A stretch of 44,229 nucleotides of DNA from Flavobacteriaceae bacterium (GCA_029252265.1 JAQXBT010000076.1:1-44229); one strand, 5' to 3'; shown: positions 17,818 through 26,138, counted from the stretch's first letter. The notes: generated by a model not told the origin, from the sequence alone. Translations and numbers: made by a program.

Positions 17818-18594
17818 ATGAAAAGATTATTTCCAATTCTAGCTATCGCATTCGTGATGGCATTCGGGTCTGTAAGTGCGAGTACAAACATGAACACAAG
17901 TTCTGTTATTACAACAATTGTTAATCCAGTTCAAGATGATGCAGCATCAGCTGATGCAGAATCATTAGGATTTCACCAAGAACTTAAAAAACGATTTATT
18001 GAAGGAGGTCCAGGCTTTATGGGCATCGTTTTATTATGTCTTATATTAGGTCTTGCAATTGCAATTGAAAGAATTATCTTCTTAAATCTTTCAACGACTA
18101 ATTCAAAAAAATTAACTGAAGATGTTGAAAGTGCTTTGGCTTCAGGAGGTTTAGATGCCGCTAAGGAAGTTTGTAGAAATACAAAAGGGCCAATTGCATC
18201 GATCTTTTACCAAGGTTTAGACCGTGCCAATGAAGATTTAGACTCTGCTGAAAAAGCAGTGGTTGCTTATGGTGGTGTCCAAATGGGACAATTAGAGAAA
18301 AATGTTTCTTGGATCTCATTATTTATAGCTTTAGCTCCAATGTTAGGATTTATGGGAACTGTAATCGGAATGATTCAGGCCTTTGATAAAATTGAAGCTG
18401 CTGGAGATATGCAGCCATCACTTGTTGCTGGGGGTATTAAAGTAGCTCTTTTAACAACGGTATTTGGTCTGGTTGTTGCAATTATACTACAAGTCTTTTA
18501 TAACTACATTATTTCAAAAATAGATAGTATTGTAAACGACATGGAAGATGCCTCTATATCTTTAATGGATATCTTGGTAAAAAACAAAAAATAA
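17818..18594 (+). CDS. exbB: MotA/TolQ/ExbB proton channel family protein
   Basis: ExbB forms the pentameric inner-membrane scaffold of the proton channel that energises TonB. The 258-aa protein has an N-terminal hydrophobic segment (residues 3-22, signal-like, ending SVSAS) that E. coli ExbB lacks but Bacteroidota members often have. Three channel helices follow at about 67-90, 164-188 and 206-232. The family core is present: SWISLFIALAPMLGFMGTVIGMIQAFD and GGIKVALLTTVFGLVVAI. It opens the four-gene exbB / unknown / exbD / exbD operon. The preceding 165 bp carry a candidate promoter. Confidence 0.93.
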   Translation: MKRLFPILAIAFVMAFGSVSASTNMNTSSVITTIVNPVQDDAASADAESLGFHQELKKRFIEGGPGFMGIVLLCLILGLAIAIERIIFLNLSTTNSKKLTEDVESALASGGLDAAKEVCRNTKGPIASIFYQGLDRANEDLDSAEKAVVAYGGVQMGQLEKNVSWISLFIALAPMLGFMGTVIGMIQAFDKIEAAGDMQPSLVAGGIKVALLTTVFGLVVAIILQVFYNYIISKIDSIVNDMEDASISLMDILVKNKK

Positions 18595-18622
18595 TAACAC
18601 CTCAATACTAAATCAGATAATT

Positions 18623-19063
18623 ATGGATATACAAAAATTATTGAAGATTGTAGCTATTGTCATCGGTGTGATTTCAATCTTCTTCCTCGGAAGTATAATT
18701 TCTACTGGAGATGAAGCAATCAAAGCAGGTGAAAGCAGCGGGTCAATAGATACCTTTATGTATGTGGCTTATGCGATTTTCGCGATTGCCGTAGCAGCTG
18801 TGTTAGCTTTTACAGTAATAAACTTAGTTTCAAACACTGCTGGACTAAAAAAGACCCTTATGGGCGTTGGCGCTTTTGTAGTGCTCTTATTAATTTGCTA
18901 CTTTGGCTTTGCTAATGGCGTAGAAACAATTCGTAAAGATGGTGATATACTCTCGGCTAACGGCTCAAGACTAATAGGTGCTGGACTGTATCTATTTTAT
19001 TTCTTAGCAATTATTGCTGGAGGAATCATGTTAGGCTTTGGAGTTAAAAAAATGGTAAAATAA
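18623..19063 (+). CDS. Uncharacterised four-helix membrane protein in the exb operon
   Basis: I do not recognise a named family. The 146-aa protein has four predicted transmembrane helices at about residues 7-27, 44-68, 79-97 and 116-140, with short charged loops (STGDEAIKAGESSGSID; ETIRKDGDILSANGSR). It lies between exbB (28 bp upstream) and exbD (1 bp downstream), so it is co-expressed and plausibly an accessory subunit of the ExbBD motor. Glycine-rich helices and lone acidic residues in the first loop are the only other features. From memory, the same gene sits at this place in other flavobacteria; I cannot verify that here. Confidence 0.8.
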   Translation: MDIQKLLKIVAIVIGVISIFFLGSIISTGDEAIKAGESSGSIDTFMYVAYAIFAIAVAAVLAFTVINLVSNTAGLKKTLMGVGAFVVLLLICYFGFANGVETIRKDGDILSANGSRLIGAGLYLFYFLAIIAGGIMLGFGVKKMVK

Positions 19064-19064
19064 T

Positions 19065-19673
19065 ATGGCTAAGAGATCCGCACCAGAAGTGAATGCAGGC
19101 TCAATGGCTGATATCGCTTTCTTATTATTGATTTTTTTCTTGGTCACAACGACCATAGAAAAAGACTCAGGAATTAATCGAAAACTTCCTCCGATGGAAG
19201 AAGAAGATCAACCTGATGTCATCATCAAGCAAAAAAACATTTTCACAGTACTTCTCAATGGTAAAGATCAATTACTTGTTGAAGATGAACTCATGGAAAT
19301 TAAAGATTTGAGAGTTGCAGCTGTGGAGTTTTTAGATAACAATGGCGATAAGTCTTGTACCTATTGTCAAGGCCCTAAAGATCCAACATCATCTGATAAT
19401 CCAGACAAAGCAATTATATCACTGAAAAACGAACGTGAAACATCCTATGCAGCTTATATTTCTGTTCAAAATGAACTAGTAGCAGCATATAATGTACTTC
19501 GTAACAGAAGAGCGCTTCAACTCGGTCCTCAAGAAGGATTTAGAGAAATGAATTTTGTAGAAATGCAACAAAACTATAAAGATGCTCGTTTTGTAGGAAA
19601 TAAAGTAAAGTTAAAAGCAGTGATCGATCAGATTAAATTAGAGTTTCCACAGAAACTTTCTGAAGTTCAGTAG
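19065..19673 (+). CDS. exbD: ExbD/TolR family biopolymer transport protein, first copy
   Basis: ExbD is the second proton-channel subunit, with one transmembrane helix and a periplasmic domain. The 202-aa protein starts with a short cytoplasmic tail, then GSMADIAFLLLIFFLVTTT, in which D16 is the conserved proton-carrying Asp. The periplasmic part is longer than in E. coli ExbD (about 140 aa) and has an inserted loop with two cysteines, C98 and C101 (CTYC), before DNPDKAIISL. The C-terminal part from about residue 120 (YISVQNELVAAYNVLR) is well formed. The start codon is 1 bp after the upstream membrane-protein gene. A second exbD follows 19 bp downstream. Confidence 0.93.
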   Translation: MAKRSAPEVNAGSMADIAFLLLIFFLVTTTIEKDSGINRKLPPMEEEDQPDVIIKQKNIFTVLLNGKDQLLVEDELMEIKDLRVAAVEFLDNNGDKSCTYCQGPKDPTSSDNPDKAIISLKNERETSYAAYISVQNELVAAYNVLRNRRALQLGPQEGFREMNFVEMQQNYKDARFVGNKVKLKAVIDQIKLEFPQKLSEVQ

Positions 19674-19692
19674 ATTAACCTAAAAAAACAAA

Positions 19693-20172
19693 ATGTCAAA
19701 ATTTAAAAAGAAATCAGAGGGAGGTATACCTGCCATTTCAACGGCTTCGCTTCCAGATATCGTATTTATGTTGCTATTCTTTTTTATGGTGGCTACTGTG
19801 ATGCGCGAAAATTCACTCAAAATTCAAAATGCACTTCCGGTCGCAAATCAAGTTGAGAAACTCGATAAAAAAAACCCTGTAAGTTATATCTACATGGGTA
19901 AGCCAAGTTCAGGCTACGAGAAATTCGGAACAGAAGCAAGAGTTCAATTGAATGATCAATTCGCAGACCTTAAAGAAGTTGGTGCCTTTATTATCTCCGA
20001 AAGAGCGGCTCTCAGAGAAGAATTAATACCCTTTCTTACAGTGGCGCTTAAAGTCGATAAGGATGCTAATATGGGAATCGTAGGCGATGTAAAGCAAGAA
20101 CTTAGAAAAGTGAATGCACTTAAAATTAACTATACAACTGGAGTTGGTGATGCGATGACCAACATCAAATAA
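19693..20172 (+). CDS. exbD: ExbD/TolR family biopolymer transport protein, second copy
   Basis: This is the second ExbD-type subunit in the operon (159 aa). Its N-terminal tail is lysine-rich (MSKFKKKSEGG), then STASLPDIVFMLLFFFMVATV carries the membrane Asp at D22. The periplasmic domain ends with ALKVDKDANMGIVGDVKQEL, a normal ExbD C-terminal fold. It lacks the cysteine loop of the upstream copy and is otherwise quite diverged from it. The two are therefore probably distinct subunits of one motor or of alternative motors, not a recent duplication. A strong terminator follows 18 bp after the stop codon. Confidence 0.92.
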   Translation: MSKFKKKSEGGIPAISTASLPDIVFMLLFFFMVATVMRENSLKIQNALPVANQVEKLDKKNPVSYIYMGKPSSGYEKFGTEARVQLNDQFADLKEVGAFIISERAALREELIPFLTVALKVDKDANMGIVGDVKQELRKVNALKINYTTGVGDAMTNIK

Positions 20173-20190
20173 CCACACTTTAAAATATTT

Positions 20191-20226
20191 AAAAAGGCAT
20201 TCTTAATAGAATGCCTTTTTTTATTT
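20191..20226 (+). terminator. Rho-independent terminator of the exb operon
   Basis: AAAAAGGCATTCT and AGAATGCCTTTTT form a 13-bp stem around a TAAT loop, followed by more T residues. It closes the exbB-exbD transcript. Confidence 0.88.
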
Positions 20227-20259
20227 AATTTAGCGAAGGAATACAGAAATAAATTGTCC

Positions 20260-20943
20260 ATGAAATATTGCTTTTTTTTATTTTCTTTTTTAATGTGTCT
20301 TCAAACCGTTTTAGGGCAATCTAACAAAGCAGAATCACTAGATTCTTTGTACCGAGAAGATCAATTGTATATTTCTGTAACGTATAATGCTTTGATTAAT
20401 TTGACAGAAGATATGACTCAAAATAGTTTCTCACCAGGACTTCACTTGGGGTTCATGAGAGATTTTCCAATGAACAAAGCTCGAAATTTTGCTATCGGAT
20501 TAGGACTCGGTTATTCTTACAATAGATTTAATCAAAATTTAAAAATTGACACTTCATCTCAACCTATATACGAGATTGTTGAAGGGGGTAATTTTAACAA
20601 GAACAACTTTTCTCAACATCTTATCGAATTCCCTTTAGAGTTCCGTTGGCGCACCTCTAATTCAGAAACATATAAATTCTGGAGAATTTACTCCGGAATC
20701 AAAGCGGGATATGTATTTGCTTCTAAATCTGTTTTTGAAGACGCTAATGAACGGCTGTATTCAAAAAACTTAGAAGGCCTAAACGCATGGCAATATGGTC
20801 TTACCCTTAGTGTAGGGTATAACACTTGGAATGGTTATGTTTATTATGGTTTGAACTCTGTTTTTGATTCGGTTTCGACAATAAACAATCAATCAATTGA
20901 TTTCAATTCCTTAAAAATTGGTCTTATATTCTATATTCTATAA
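20260..20943 (+). CDS. PorT-like small outer-membrane beta-barrel protein
   Basis: The 227-aa protein has a clean signal peptide (MKYCFFLFSFLMCLQTVLGQ, cleavage near residue 19). Alternating strands typical of an 8-stranded outer-membrane barrel follow (SPGLHLGFMRDFPM, FAIGLGLGYSYNRF, RIYSGIKAGYVF, WQYGLTLSVGYNTW). It resembles the Bacteroidota porin/PorT-like barrel superfamily. PorT itself is a type IX secretion component, but I cannot assign orthology from sequence alone, so no symbol is given. I place the start at ATG 20260; an in-frame TTG two codons upstream is less likely. It follows the exb operon terminator, so it has its own promoter or depends on readthrough. It overlaps the convergent minus-strand gene by six bases. 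Confidence 0.8.
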   Translation: MKYCFFLFSFLMCLQTVLGQSNKAESLDSLYREDQLYISVTYNALINLTEDMTQNSFSPGLHLGFMRDFPMNKARNFAIGLGLGYSYNRFNQNLKIDTSSQPIYEIVEGGNFNKNNFSQHLIEFPLEFRWRTSNSETYKFWRIYSGIKAGYVFASKSVFEDANERLYSKNLEGLNAWQYGLTLSVGYNTWNGYVYYGLNSVFDSVSTINNQSIDFNSLKIGLIFYIL

Positions 20944-21546
20944 CCAATTATTTAAAAGTACCAGTTGAGGTGTCACTCCAATAATGAGGCCGACGAAAAG
21001 CTCTCTTACCGTATGTGCTTTTAGATGCAATCGGGAACTAGCCATTGCGCCCATCATAATAATAAATACAACGAAAGCACTGATTAATGAATAGCTATAG
21101 TGTAAGTTTAGTAGCACTATGAAAAAGAAGGTTCCACTAGCACTCATCATATGAATGCTGGATTTAAATTTTAATATAGCTAATACCAGACCAACTAAAA
21201 CTGTTAGAACAATTCCCAAAAAATAATAATGTAATTCTTTACATAGAGGCTCTGGAAACACACCCACACACAGATATCCAATAATCATACTATTCAATAA
21301 TAAAGGCCAGATCCGCTCTTTTGAGGTTTTAAGATGTATGGTTTGCGCTTGGTTTAATTTATTTAAAACAAAATACAATACGAGCGGTAATAAAACGCTC
21401 AAACCAATAATAGAAATCAACCAATAACTGATTTTTAGTGGTGAATAATATTCGGGAGTAACAGAAAAATAATATACAGCACCCATCCATGGCATCAGTA
21501 GGGGGTGAAATAAATAAGAGATACTTTTTAGAATTGATGTTAACAT
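20938..21546 (-). CDS. Divergent PAP2-superfamily membrane protein
   Basis: This 202-aa multi-pass protein has about five or six hydrophobic segments. It retains traces of the phosphatidic acid phosphatase type 2 motifs. C3 is SRLHLKAHTVRE (SR-x5-H-x3-E, where the family has D), at residues 171-182. A likely C2 is SSIH (residues 129-132) where the family has PSGH. A weak C1 is seen at K73 (KTSKERIWP). The spacing between C2 and C3 (38 residues) is normal. The family removes phosphate from lipid phosphates such as undecaprenyl pyrophosphate or phosphatidic acid. Whether this variant is active is uncertain. Monocistronic on the minus strand, with its stop codon overlapping the convergent barrel gene. 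Confidence 0.65.
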   Translation of the reverse strand: MLTSILKSISYLFHPLLMPWMGAVYYFSVTPEYYSPLKISYWLISIIGLSVLLPLVLYFVLNKLNQAQTIHLKTSKERIWPLLLNSMIIGYLCVGVFPEPLCKELHYYFLGIVLTVLVGLVLAILKFKSSIHMMSASGTFFFIVLLNLHYSYSLISAFVVFIIMMGAMASSRLHLKAHTVRELFVGLIIGVTPQLVLLNNWL

Positions 21547-21687
21547 AGGTAGGTTTAGCTCTGGTAATATTACTAAAAAAATAGTATTTGAGTGATATGT
21601 AAAGCCAAAATTGATCGTACAATTTTAAGAATACCATCAAAACGCAAAATGACCGCCTTTATTCGTCGCCTTTTTGTTAAAATTTCT

Positions 21688-21695
21688 TAATTTTG
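21688..21695 (+). promoter_or_regulatory. -7 promoter box of the ileS operon
   Basis: TAATTTTG is a perfect TAnnTTTG, 21 bp before the ileS ATG. No TTG lies at standard -33 spacing; the nearest (21674-21676) is 11 bp upstream. Confidence 0.55.
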
Positions 21696-21716
21696 CGACC
21701 TTAATAACAATGAACA

Positions 21717-24700
21717 ATGAGCGCGACATTTCCTGATTATAAAGGACTTAACTTACCAAACATAGCAGATGAAATACTAAAGTTTTGGGAAGACCATGAT
21801 ATATTTAACAAAAGTATCACCACTCGAGACGGAAAAACCCCTTATGTTTTTTTTGAAGGACCTCCTTCTGCAAATGGGTTACCAGGGGTACACCATGTCT
21901 TAGCGCGTGCCATTAAAGACATATTTCCACGCTATAAAACAATGAAAGGATTCCAAGTAAAGCGTAAAGCAGGGTGGGATACGCATGGACTACCGATTGA
22001 ATTGGGCGTTGAAAAAGAACTCGGAATTACCAAAGAAGATATCGGTAAAACTATTTCTGTTGAAGATTATAATGCAGCCTGTAGAAAAGCGGTCATGCGA
22101 TACACCGACATTTGGAATGATCTTACTCAAAAAATGGGGTATTGGGTCAATATGGAGGATCCGTATGTGACTTATGATCCTAAATACATGGAAAGTGTCT
22201 GGTGGTTATTAAAACAAATTTATAATAAAAACCTTCTTTATAAAGGGTATACGATTCAACCCTACTCACCAAAAGCAGGAACCGGATTAAGCTCCCATGA
22301 GCTGAATCAACCGGGAACCTATCAAGATGTTACAGACACGACTATAGTCGCGCAATTTAAAGCAACTACGGCCTCACTCCCTGTGTTTTTACAAAACGAA
22401 GGTCCGATCTTATTTTTAGCTTGGACCACAACGCCATGGACTTTGCCAAGTAACACGGCCTTAACAGTAGGGCCAAAAATTGAATATGTACTCGTAAAAA
22501 CGTATAATCAATACACCTTTGAAGCGGCCAATGTAGTCGTTGCAAAGGCATTGGTTGGAAAGCAATTTAACGGAAAATTCAAAGAAGTTGATGCGGCAGA
22601 TGGTTTAGAAGGCTACCAGTCTTCAGATAAAACCATTCCATTTTATATTGTAAAATCCTTTACCGGGAAAGATTTGGTCGGAATTACTTATGAACAATTG
22701 CTCGATTATGCTCTACCACATGACCATCCAGAAAATGCATTCCGAATTATTTCGGGCGATTTTGTAACCATTGAAGATGGAACAGGGATTGTACATACTG
22801 CTCCAACATTTGGTGCTGATGATGCGATTGTTGCCAAACAAGCCAGTCCCGAAATTCCGCCATTATTGGTAAAAGACAAGGACGATACTTTAGTGCCATT
22901 GGTAGATTTACAAGGTCGGTTTAGACCCGAAGTCGCAGAATTTGCAGGACGTTATGTTAAAAACGAATATTATCCGAAAGGGGAAGCCCCAGAAAGATCG
23001 GTAGATGTCGAACTGGCGATTAAGTTAAAAACAGAAAATAAAGCCTTTAAGGTAGAAAAATATAAACACAGTTATCCAAACTGCTGGCGAACGGATAAAC
23101 CAATTTTATATTATCCATTAGATTCTTGGTTTGTGAAAGTAACCGATGTAAAAGATCGCATGTTTGCGTTGAATCAAACAATTAATTGGAAACCAAAAAG
23201 TACTGGAGAAGGCCGTTTTGGAAACTGGTTAGCAAATGCGAACGATTGGAATTTATCACGCTCTCGTTATTGGGGAGTTCCACTTCCTATATGGAGAACA
23301 GAAGATGGGAAAGAAGAAAACTGTATTGGTTCTGTGGAAGAGTTAAAATCAGAAATGCAAAAAGCAGTACAAGCAGGGGTCTTAGAAAACGCCATTTTTG
23401 AAGATTTTGTAGTTGGCGATTATTCGCTTGAAAATTATGCTAAAATCGATTTACATAAAAATATTGTAGATGCCATTATTTTGGTATCTGCATCAGGGCA
23501 GCCAATGCATCGCGAAAGTGATCTCATTGATGTGTGGTTTGATTCTGGAAGTATGCCTTATGCACAATGGCATTACCCATTCGAAAACAAAGATTTAATT
23601 GATCAAAACAAAGCCTTTCCAGCTGATTTTATTGCGGAAGGTGTAGATCAAACTCGAGGTTGGTTTTATACCCTTCATGCGATTGGAACCATGGTTTTTG
23701 ACTCTGTGGCGTACAAAAATGTTGTTTCAAATGGCTTAGTATTAGATAAAAATGGACAAAAAATGTCGAAACGATTGGGCAATGCAACCGATCCTTTTGA
23801 AACGCTATCAACTTATGGCGCAGATGCTACCCGTTGGTATATGATTAGTAATGCGAACCCATGGGATAATTTGAAATTTGATACAGAAGGGATCGAAGAA
23901 ATCAAACGAAAGTTTTTTGGCACTCTGTACAACACTTATTCATTTTTTACACTCTATGCTAATATCGATAAATTTAGTTATGCTGAGCCCGATATTCCTA
24001 CTAAAGAACGCCCAGAAATTGACCGTTGGATTTTATCGGAATTAAACTCACTAACAGAAAAAGTGGATGCGTATTATGCAGACTATGAGCCCACCAAAGC
24101 GGCCCGTGTAATTTCCGAATTTACGCAAGAATACCTCAGTAATTGGTATGTTCGTTTGAGTCGAAGACGTTTTTGGAAAGGCGAGTATCAAACGGATAAG
24201 ATATCTGCGTATCAAACCTTATATACATGTATGTTAACCATTGCAAAGCTTAGTGCGCCTATAGCACCTTTTTTTATGGATCGCTTGTATTTAGATTTGA
24301 ATTCAGTAACCAATAAAGAAATATTTGAAAGTGTTCATTTAGCGAATTTTCCAACTGTAAACGCCTCTTTAATCAATACAGATTTAGAGCGTAAAATGGA
24401 ACAAGCACAAACCATTTCATCACTCGTATTGTCGTTAAGAGCTAAAGAAAAAATTAAAGTTCGTCAGCCTTTACAGAAAATCATGATTCCTGTGAGTTCG
24501 GCGGCTCAAAAAGAAGAAATTTTAGCCATTGCAGACTTAGTAAAACACGAAGTCAATGTGAAAGAAATTGAATTATTAGAGGATGCATCTGATATTTTAG
24601 TAAAACAAATAAAACCAAATTTTAAAACGCTTGGGCCCCGTTTTGGGAAGGATATGAAATTAATTGCAAATGCAATTAATAACCTACAGCCAAGCGACAT

Positions 24701-25124
24701 TAAACAAATTGAAGAAAATGGAGTTTTAGGTATTGATATTAATGGAAAAAGTATTAATTTGGAACGCGGTGATGTAGAGATTACCTCTCAGGATATTGAA
24801 GGTTGGTTGGTAGCCAACCAGGGATCTACAACGGTTGCTTTGGATGTTACAATATCGGAGACATTAAAAGACGAAGGGATTGCTAGAGAATTGGTCAATA
24901 GAATTCAAAATTTAAGAAAAGATTCTGGATTTGATGTTACAGATCGTATCGAGGTTTTTTTACAAAAAGAGGCTCATATTGAGAACGCTATTAAACAAAA
25001 TTTAGATTACATAAAATTAGAAACATTAACGGAGGAGCTACAAGTCGTAGCGCAACTTGACAAAGGAATAGAGGTGTCTTTTGACACGATTGAGACCAAG
25101 TTGTACATCCAAAAATCCAAATAA
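21717..25124 (+). CDS. ileS: Isoleucyl-tRNA synthetase, IleRS2-like with GVHH signature
   Basis: IleRS charges tRNA-Ile with isoleucine and edits misactivated valine. At 1135 aa it has the length of the eukaryote-like type 2 enzymes, not the roughly 930 aa of the usual bacterial form, and it lacks the C-terminal zinc-binding end of the latter. The active-site signature after PPSANGLP reads GVHH (residues 57-60) where class I synthetases have HxGH. The second signature is KMSKR (682-686), also as in type 2 enzymes. The editing domain shows WTTTPWTLPSNTAL and the conserved GTGIVHTAPTFGADD. GVDQTRGWFYTLHAIG and FDSGSMPYAQWHYPF are standard IleRS core. The ATG at 21717 is 21 bp past a perfect -7 box; an upstream ATG at 21710 is out of frame. 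First gene of an operon with a dksA-like gene and lspA. Confidence 0.96.
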   Translation: MSATFPDYKGLNLPNIADEILKFWEDHDIFNKSITTRDGKTPYVFFEGPPSANGLPGVHHVLARAIKDIFPRYKTMKGFQVKRKAGWDTHGLPIELGVEKELGITKEDIGKTISVEDYNAACRKAVMRYTDIWNDLTQKMGYWVNMEDPYVTYDPKYMESVWWLLKQIYNKNLLYKGYTIQPYSPKAGTGLSSHELNQPGTYQDVTDTTIVAQFKATTASLPVFLQNEGPILFLAWTTTPWTLPSNTALTVGPKIEYVLVKTYNQYTFEAANVVVAKALVGKQFNGKFKEVDAADGLEGYQSSDKTIPFYIVKSFTGKDLVGITYEQLLDYALPHDHPENAFRIISGDFVTIEDGTGIVHTAPTFGADDAIVAKQASPEIPPLLVKDKDDTLVPLVDLQGRFRPEVAEFAGRYVKNEYYPKGEAPERSVDVELAIKLKTENKAFKVEKYKHSYPNCWRTDKPILYYPLDSWFVKVTDVKDRMFALNQTINWKPKSTGEGRFGNWLANANDWNLSRSRYWGVPLPIWRTEDGKEENCIGSVEELKSEMQKAVQAGVLENAIFEDFVVGDYSLENYAKIDLHKNIVDAIILVSASGQPMHRESDLIDVWFDSGSMPYAQWHYPFENKDLIDQNKAFPADFIAEGVDQTRGWFYTLHAIGTMVFDSVAYKNVVSNGLVLDKNGQKMSKRLGNATDPFETLSTYGADATRWYMISNANPWDNLKFDTEGIEEIKRKFFGTLYNTYSFFTLYANIDKFSYAEPDIPTKERPEIDRWILSELNSLTEKVDAYYADYEPTKAARVISEFTQEYLSNWYVRLSRRRFWKGEYQTDKISAYQTLYTCMLTIAKLSAPIAPFFMDRLYLDLNSVTNKEIFESVHLANFPTVNASLINTDLERKMEQAQTISSLVLSLRAKEKIKVRQPLQKIMIPVSSAAQKEEILAIADLVKHEVNVKEIELLEDASDILVKQIKPNFKTLGPRFGKDMKLIANAINNLQPSDIKQIEENGVLGIDINGKSINLERGDVEITSQDIEGWLVANQGSTTVALDVTISETLKDEGIARELVNRIQNLRKDSGFDVTDRIEVFLQKEAHIENAIKQNLDYIKLETLTEELQVVAQLDKGIEVSFDTIETKLYIQKSK

Positions 25125-25126
25125 TT

Positions 25127-25510
25127 ATGTCCATTGAAACCACAAGTCGATACTCCGACGAAAAATTAGAAGAATTTAGAGTCCTCATTCATCAAAAAAT
25201 AGAGAAAGCGCAGCACGATTTAGAGTTAATCAAAAGCGCTTACATGAATGACTTAAACAACGGTACTGAAGATACATCTCCAACATTCAAAGCTTTTGAT
25301 GAAGGCAGTCAAGTGATGAGTAAAGAGTCTAATTCGCAGTTAGCAATTCGACAAGAAAAATTTATTAGAGATCTTAAAAATGCCTTGATTCGAATTGAGA
25401 ATAAGACCTATGGAATTTGTAGAGTGACAGGAAAACTCATTAACAAAAAACGATTGGAGTTAGTGCCACACGCCACTTTAAGCATTGAGGCTAAGAATAT
25501 GCAAAAATAA
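25127..25510 (+). CDS. TraR/DksA family protein lacking most zinc cysteines
   Basis: The 127-aa protein has a DksA-like layout. An N-terminal helical hairpin (residues about 10-90) is followed by the C-terminal zinc-finger region, YGICRVTGKLINKKRLELVP then HATLSIEAK. DksA-type factors insert a coiled coil into the RNA polymerase secondary channel. In the finger only the first of four expected Cys remains (C98); the others are T101, S119 and A122. The fold may therefore be zinc-free, as in some known DksA variants. The start is 2 bp after ileS, and lspA begins 1 bp after the stop, so this is a tight operon. A regulatory role is inferred from the family only. Confidence 0.85.
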   Translation: MSIETTSRYSDEKLEEFRVLIHQKIEKAQHDLELIKSAYMNDLNNGTEDTSPTFKAFDEGSQVMSKESNSQLAIRQEKFIRDLKNALIRIENKTYGICRVTGKLINKKRLELVPHATLSIEAKNMQK

Positions 25511-25511
25511 G

Positions 25512-26138
25512 ATGTCTAAAAAACAGACATTTTTATTAATAGTGCTCATTCTTTTTATAGATCAAGCCTCAAAAATATACATTAAAACACATTTTGAGCT
25601 CGGTCAAGAACTTAAGGTTTTTGATTGGTTTAGACTATTTTTTATTGAAAACGAAGGGATGGCCTGGGGTGCAAAAATTAGCGATGTTTCTTCTTATATT
25701 TCTGATTCAAGTGCCAAATTGTTTTTAACTGTTTTTAGAATTTTCGCTGTATGTGGCATCGGATGTTGGTTACACCAAAGCTTTCAAAAATCGGCCTCTA
25801 AAATCCTCATTATTGCTTTAGCATTAGTGTTTTCTGGAGCACTCGGAAATATTTTTGATTCTGTTTTTTATGGGATCTTATTTGATGGTAGCCTGGGGCA
25901 AACAGCGACTTTATTTCCTTCACAAGGTTATAGTAATGTATTTCATGGAAATGTTGTAGACATGCTTTACTTCCCCCTATTTAAAGGCTATTTTCCCGAC
26001 TGGTTGCCACTTATTGGTGGACGCTATTTTTCTTTTTTTGATCCTGTTTTTAATATTGCTGACATGGCAATAAGCACCGGAATTGGTCTGCTACTAGTGT
26101 TTAACAAAAAAGTATTCCCGAAGCCTTCATTCGATTAA
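25512..26138 (+). CDS. lspA: Signal peptidase II (lipoprotein signal peptidase)
   Basis: LspA cuts the signal peptide from prolipoproteins after diacylglyceryl modification, in the inner membrane. The 208-aa protein begins MSKKQTFLLIVLILFIDQASK, the normal first helix and DQxxK motif. Catalytic aspartates are D116 in GALGNIFDS and D184 in FNIADMAIS. FFIENEGMAWG corresponds to the conserved N-E-G-x-A-F segment. The long loop between the two Asp motifs (about residues 120-175, with NVVDMLYFPLFKGYFP) makes it larger than E. coli LspA (164 aa), as is usual in Bacteroidota. I chose ATG 25512; a longer in-frame start at 25485 would lie inside the dksA-like gene and add nine non-family residues. Its stop overlaps that of the convergent gene. 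Confidence 0.94.
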   Translation: MSKKQTFLLIVLILFIDQASKIYIKTHFELGQELKVFDWFRLFFIENEGMAWGAKISDVSSYISDSSAKLFLTVFRIFAVCGIGCWLHQSFQKSASKILIIALALVFSGALGNIFDSVFYGILFDGSLGQTATLFPSQGYSNVFHGNVVDMLYFPLFKGYFPDWLPLIGGRYFSFFDPVFNIADMAISTGIGLLLVFNKKVFPKPSFD

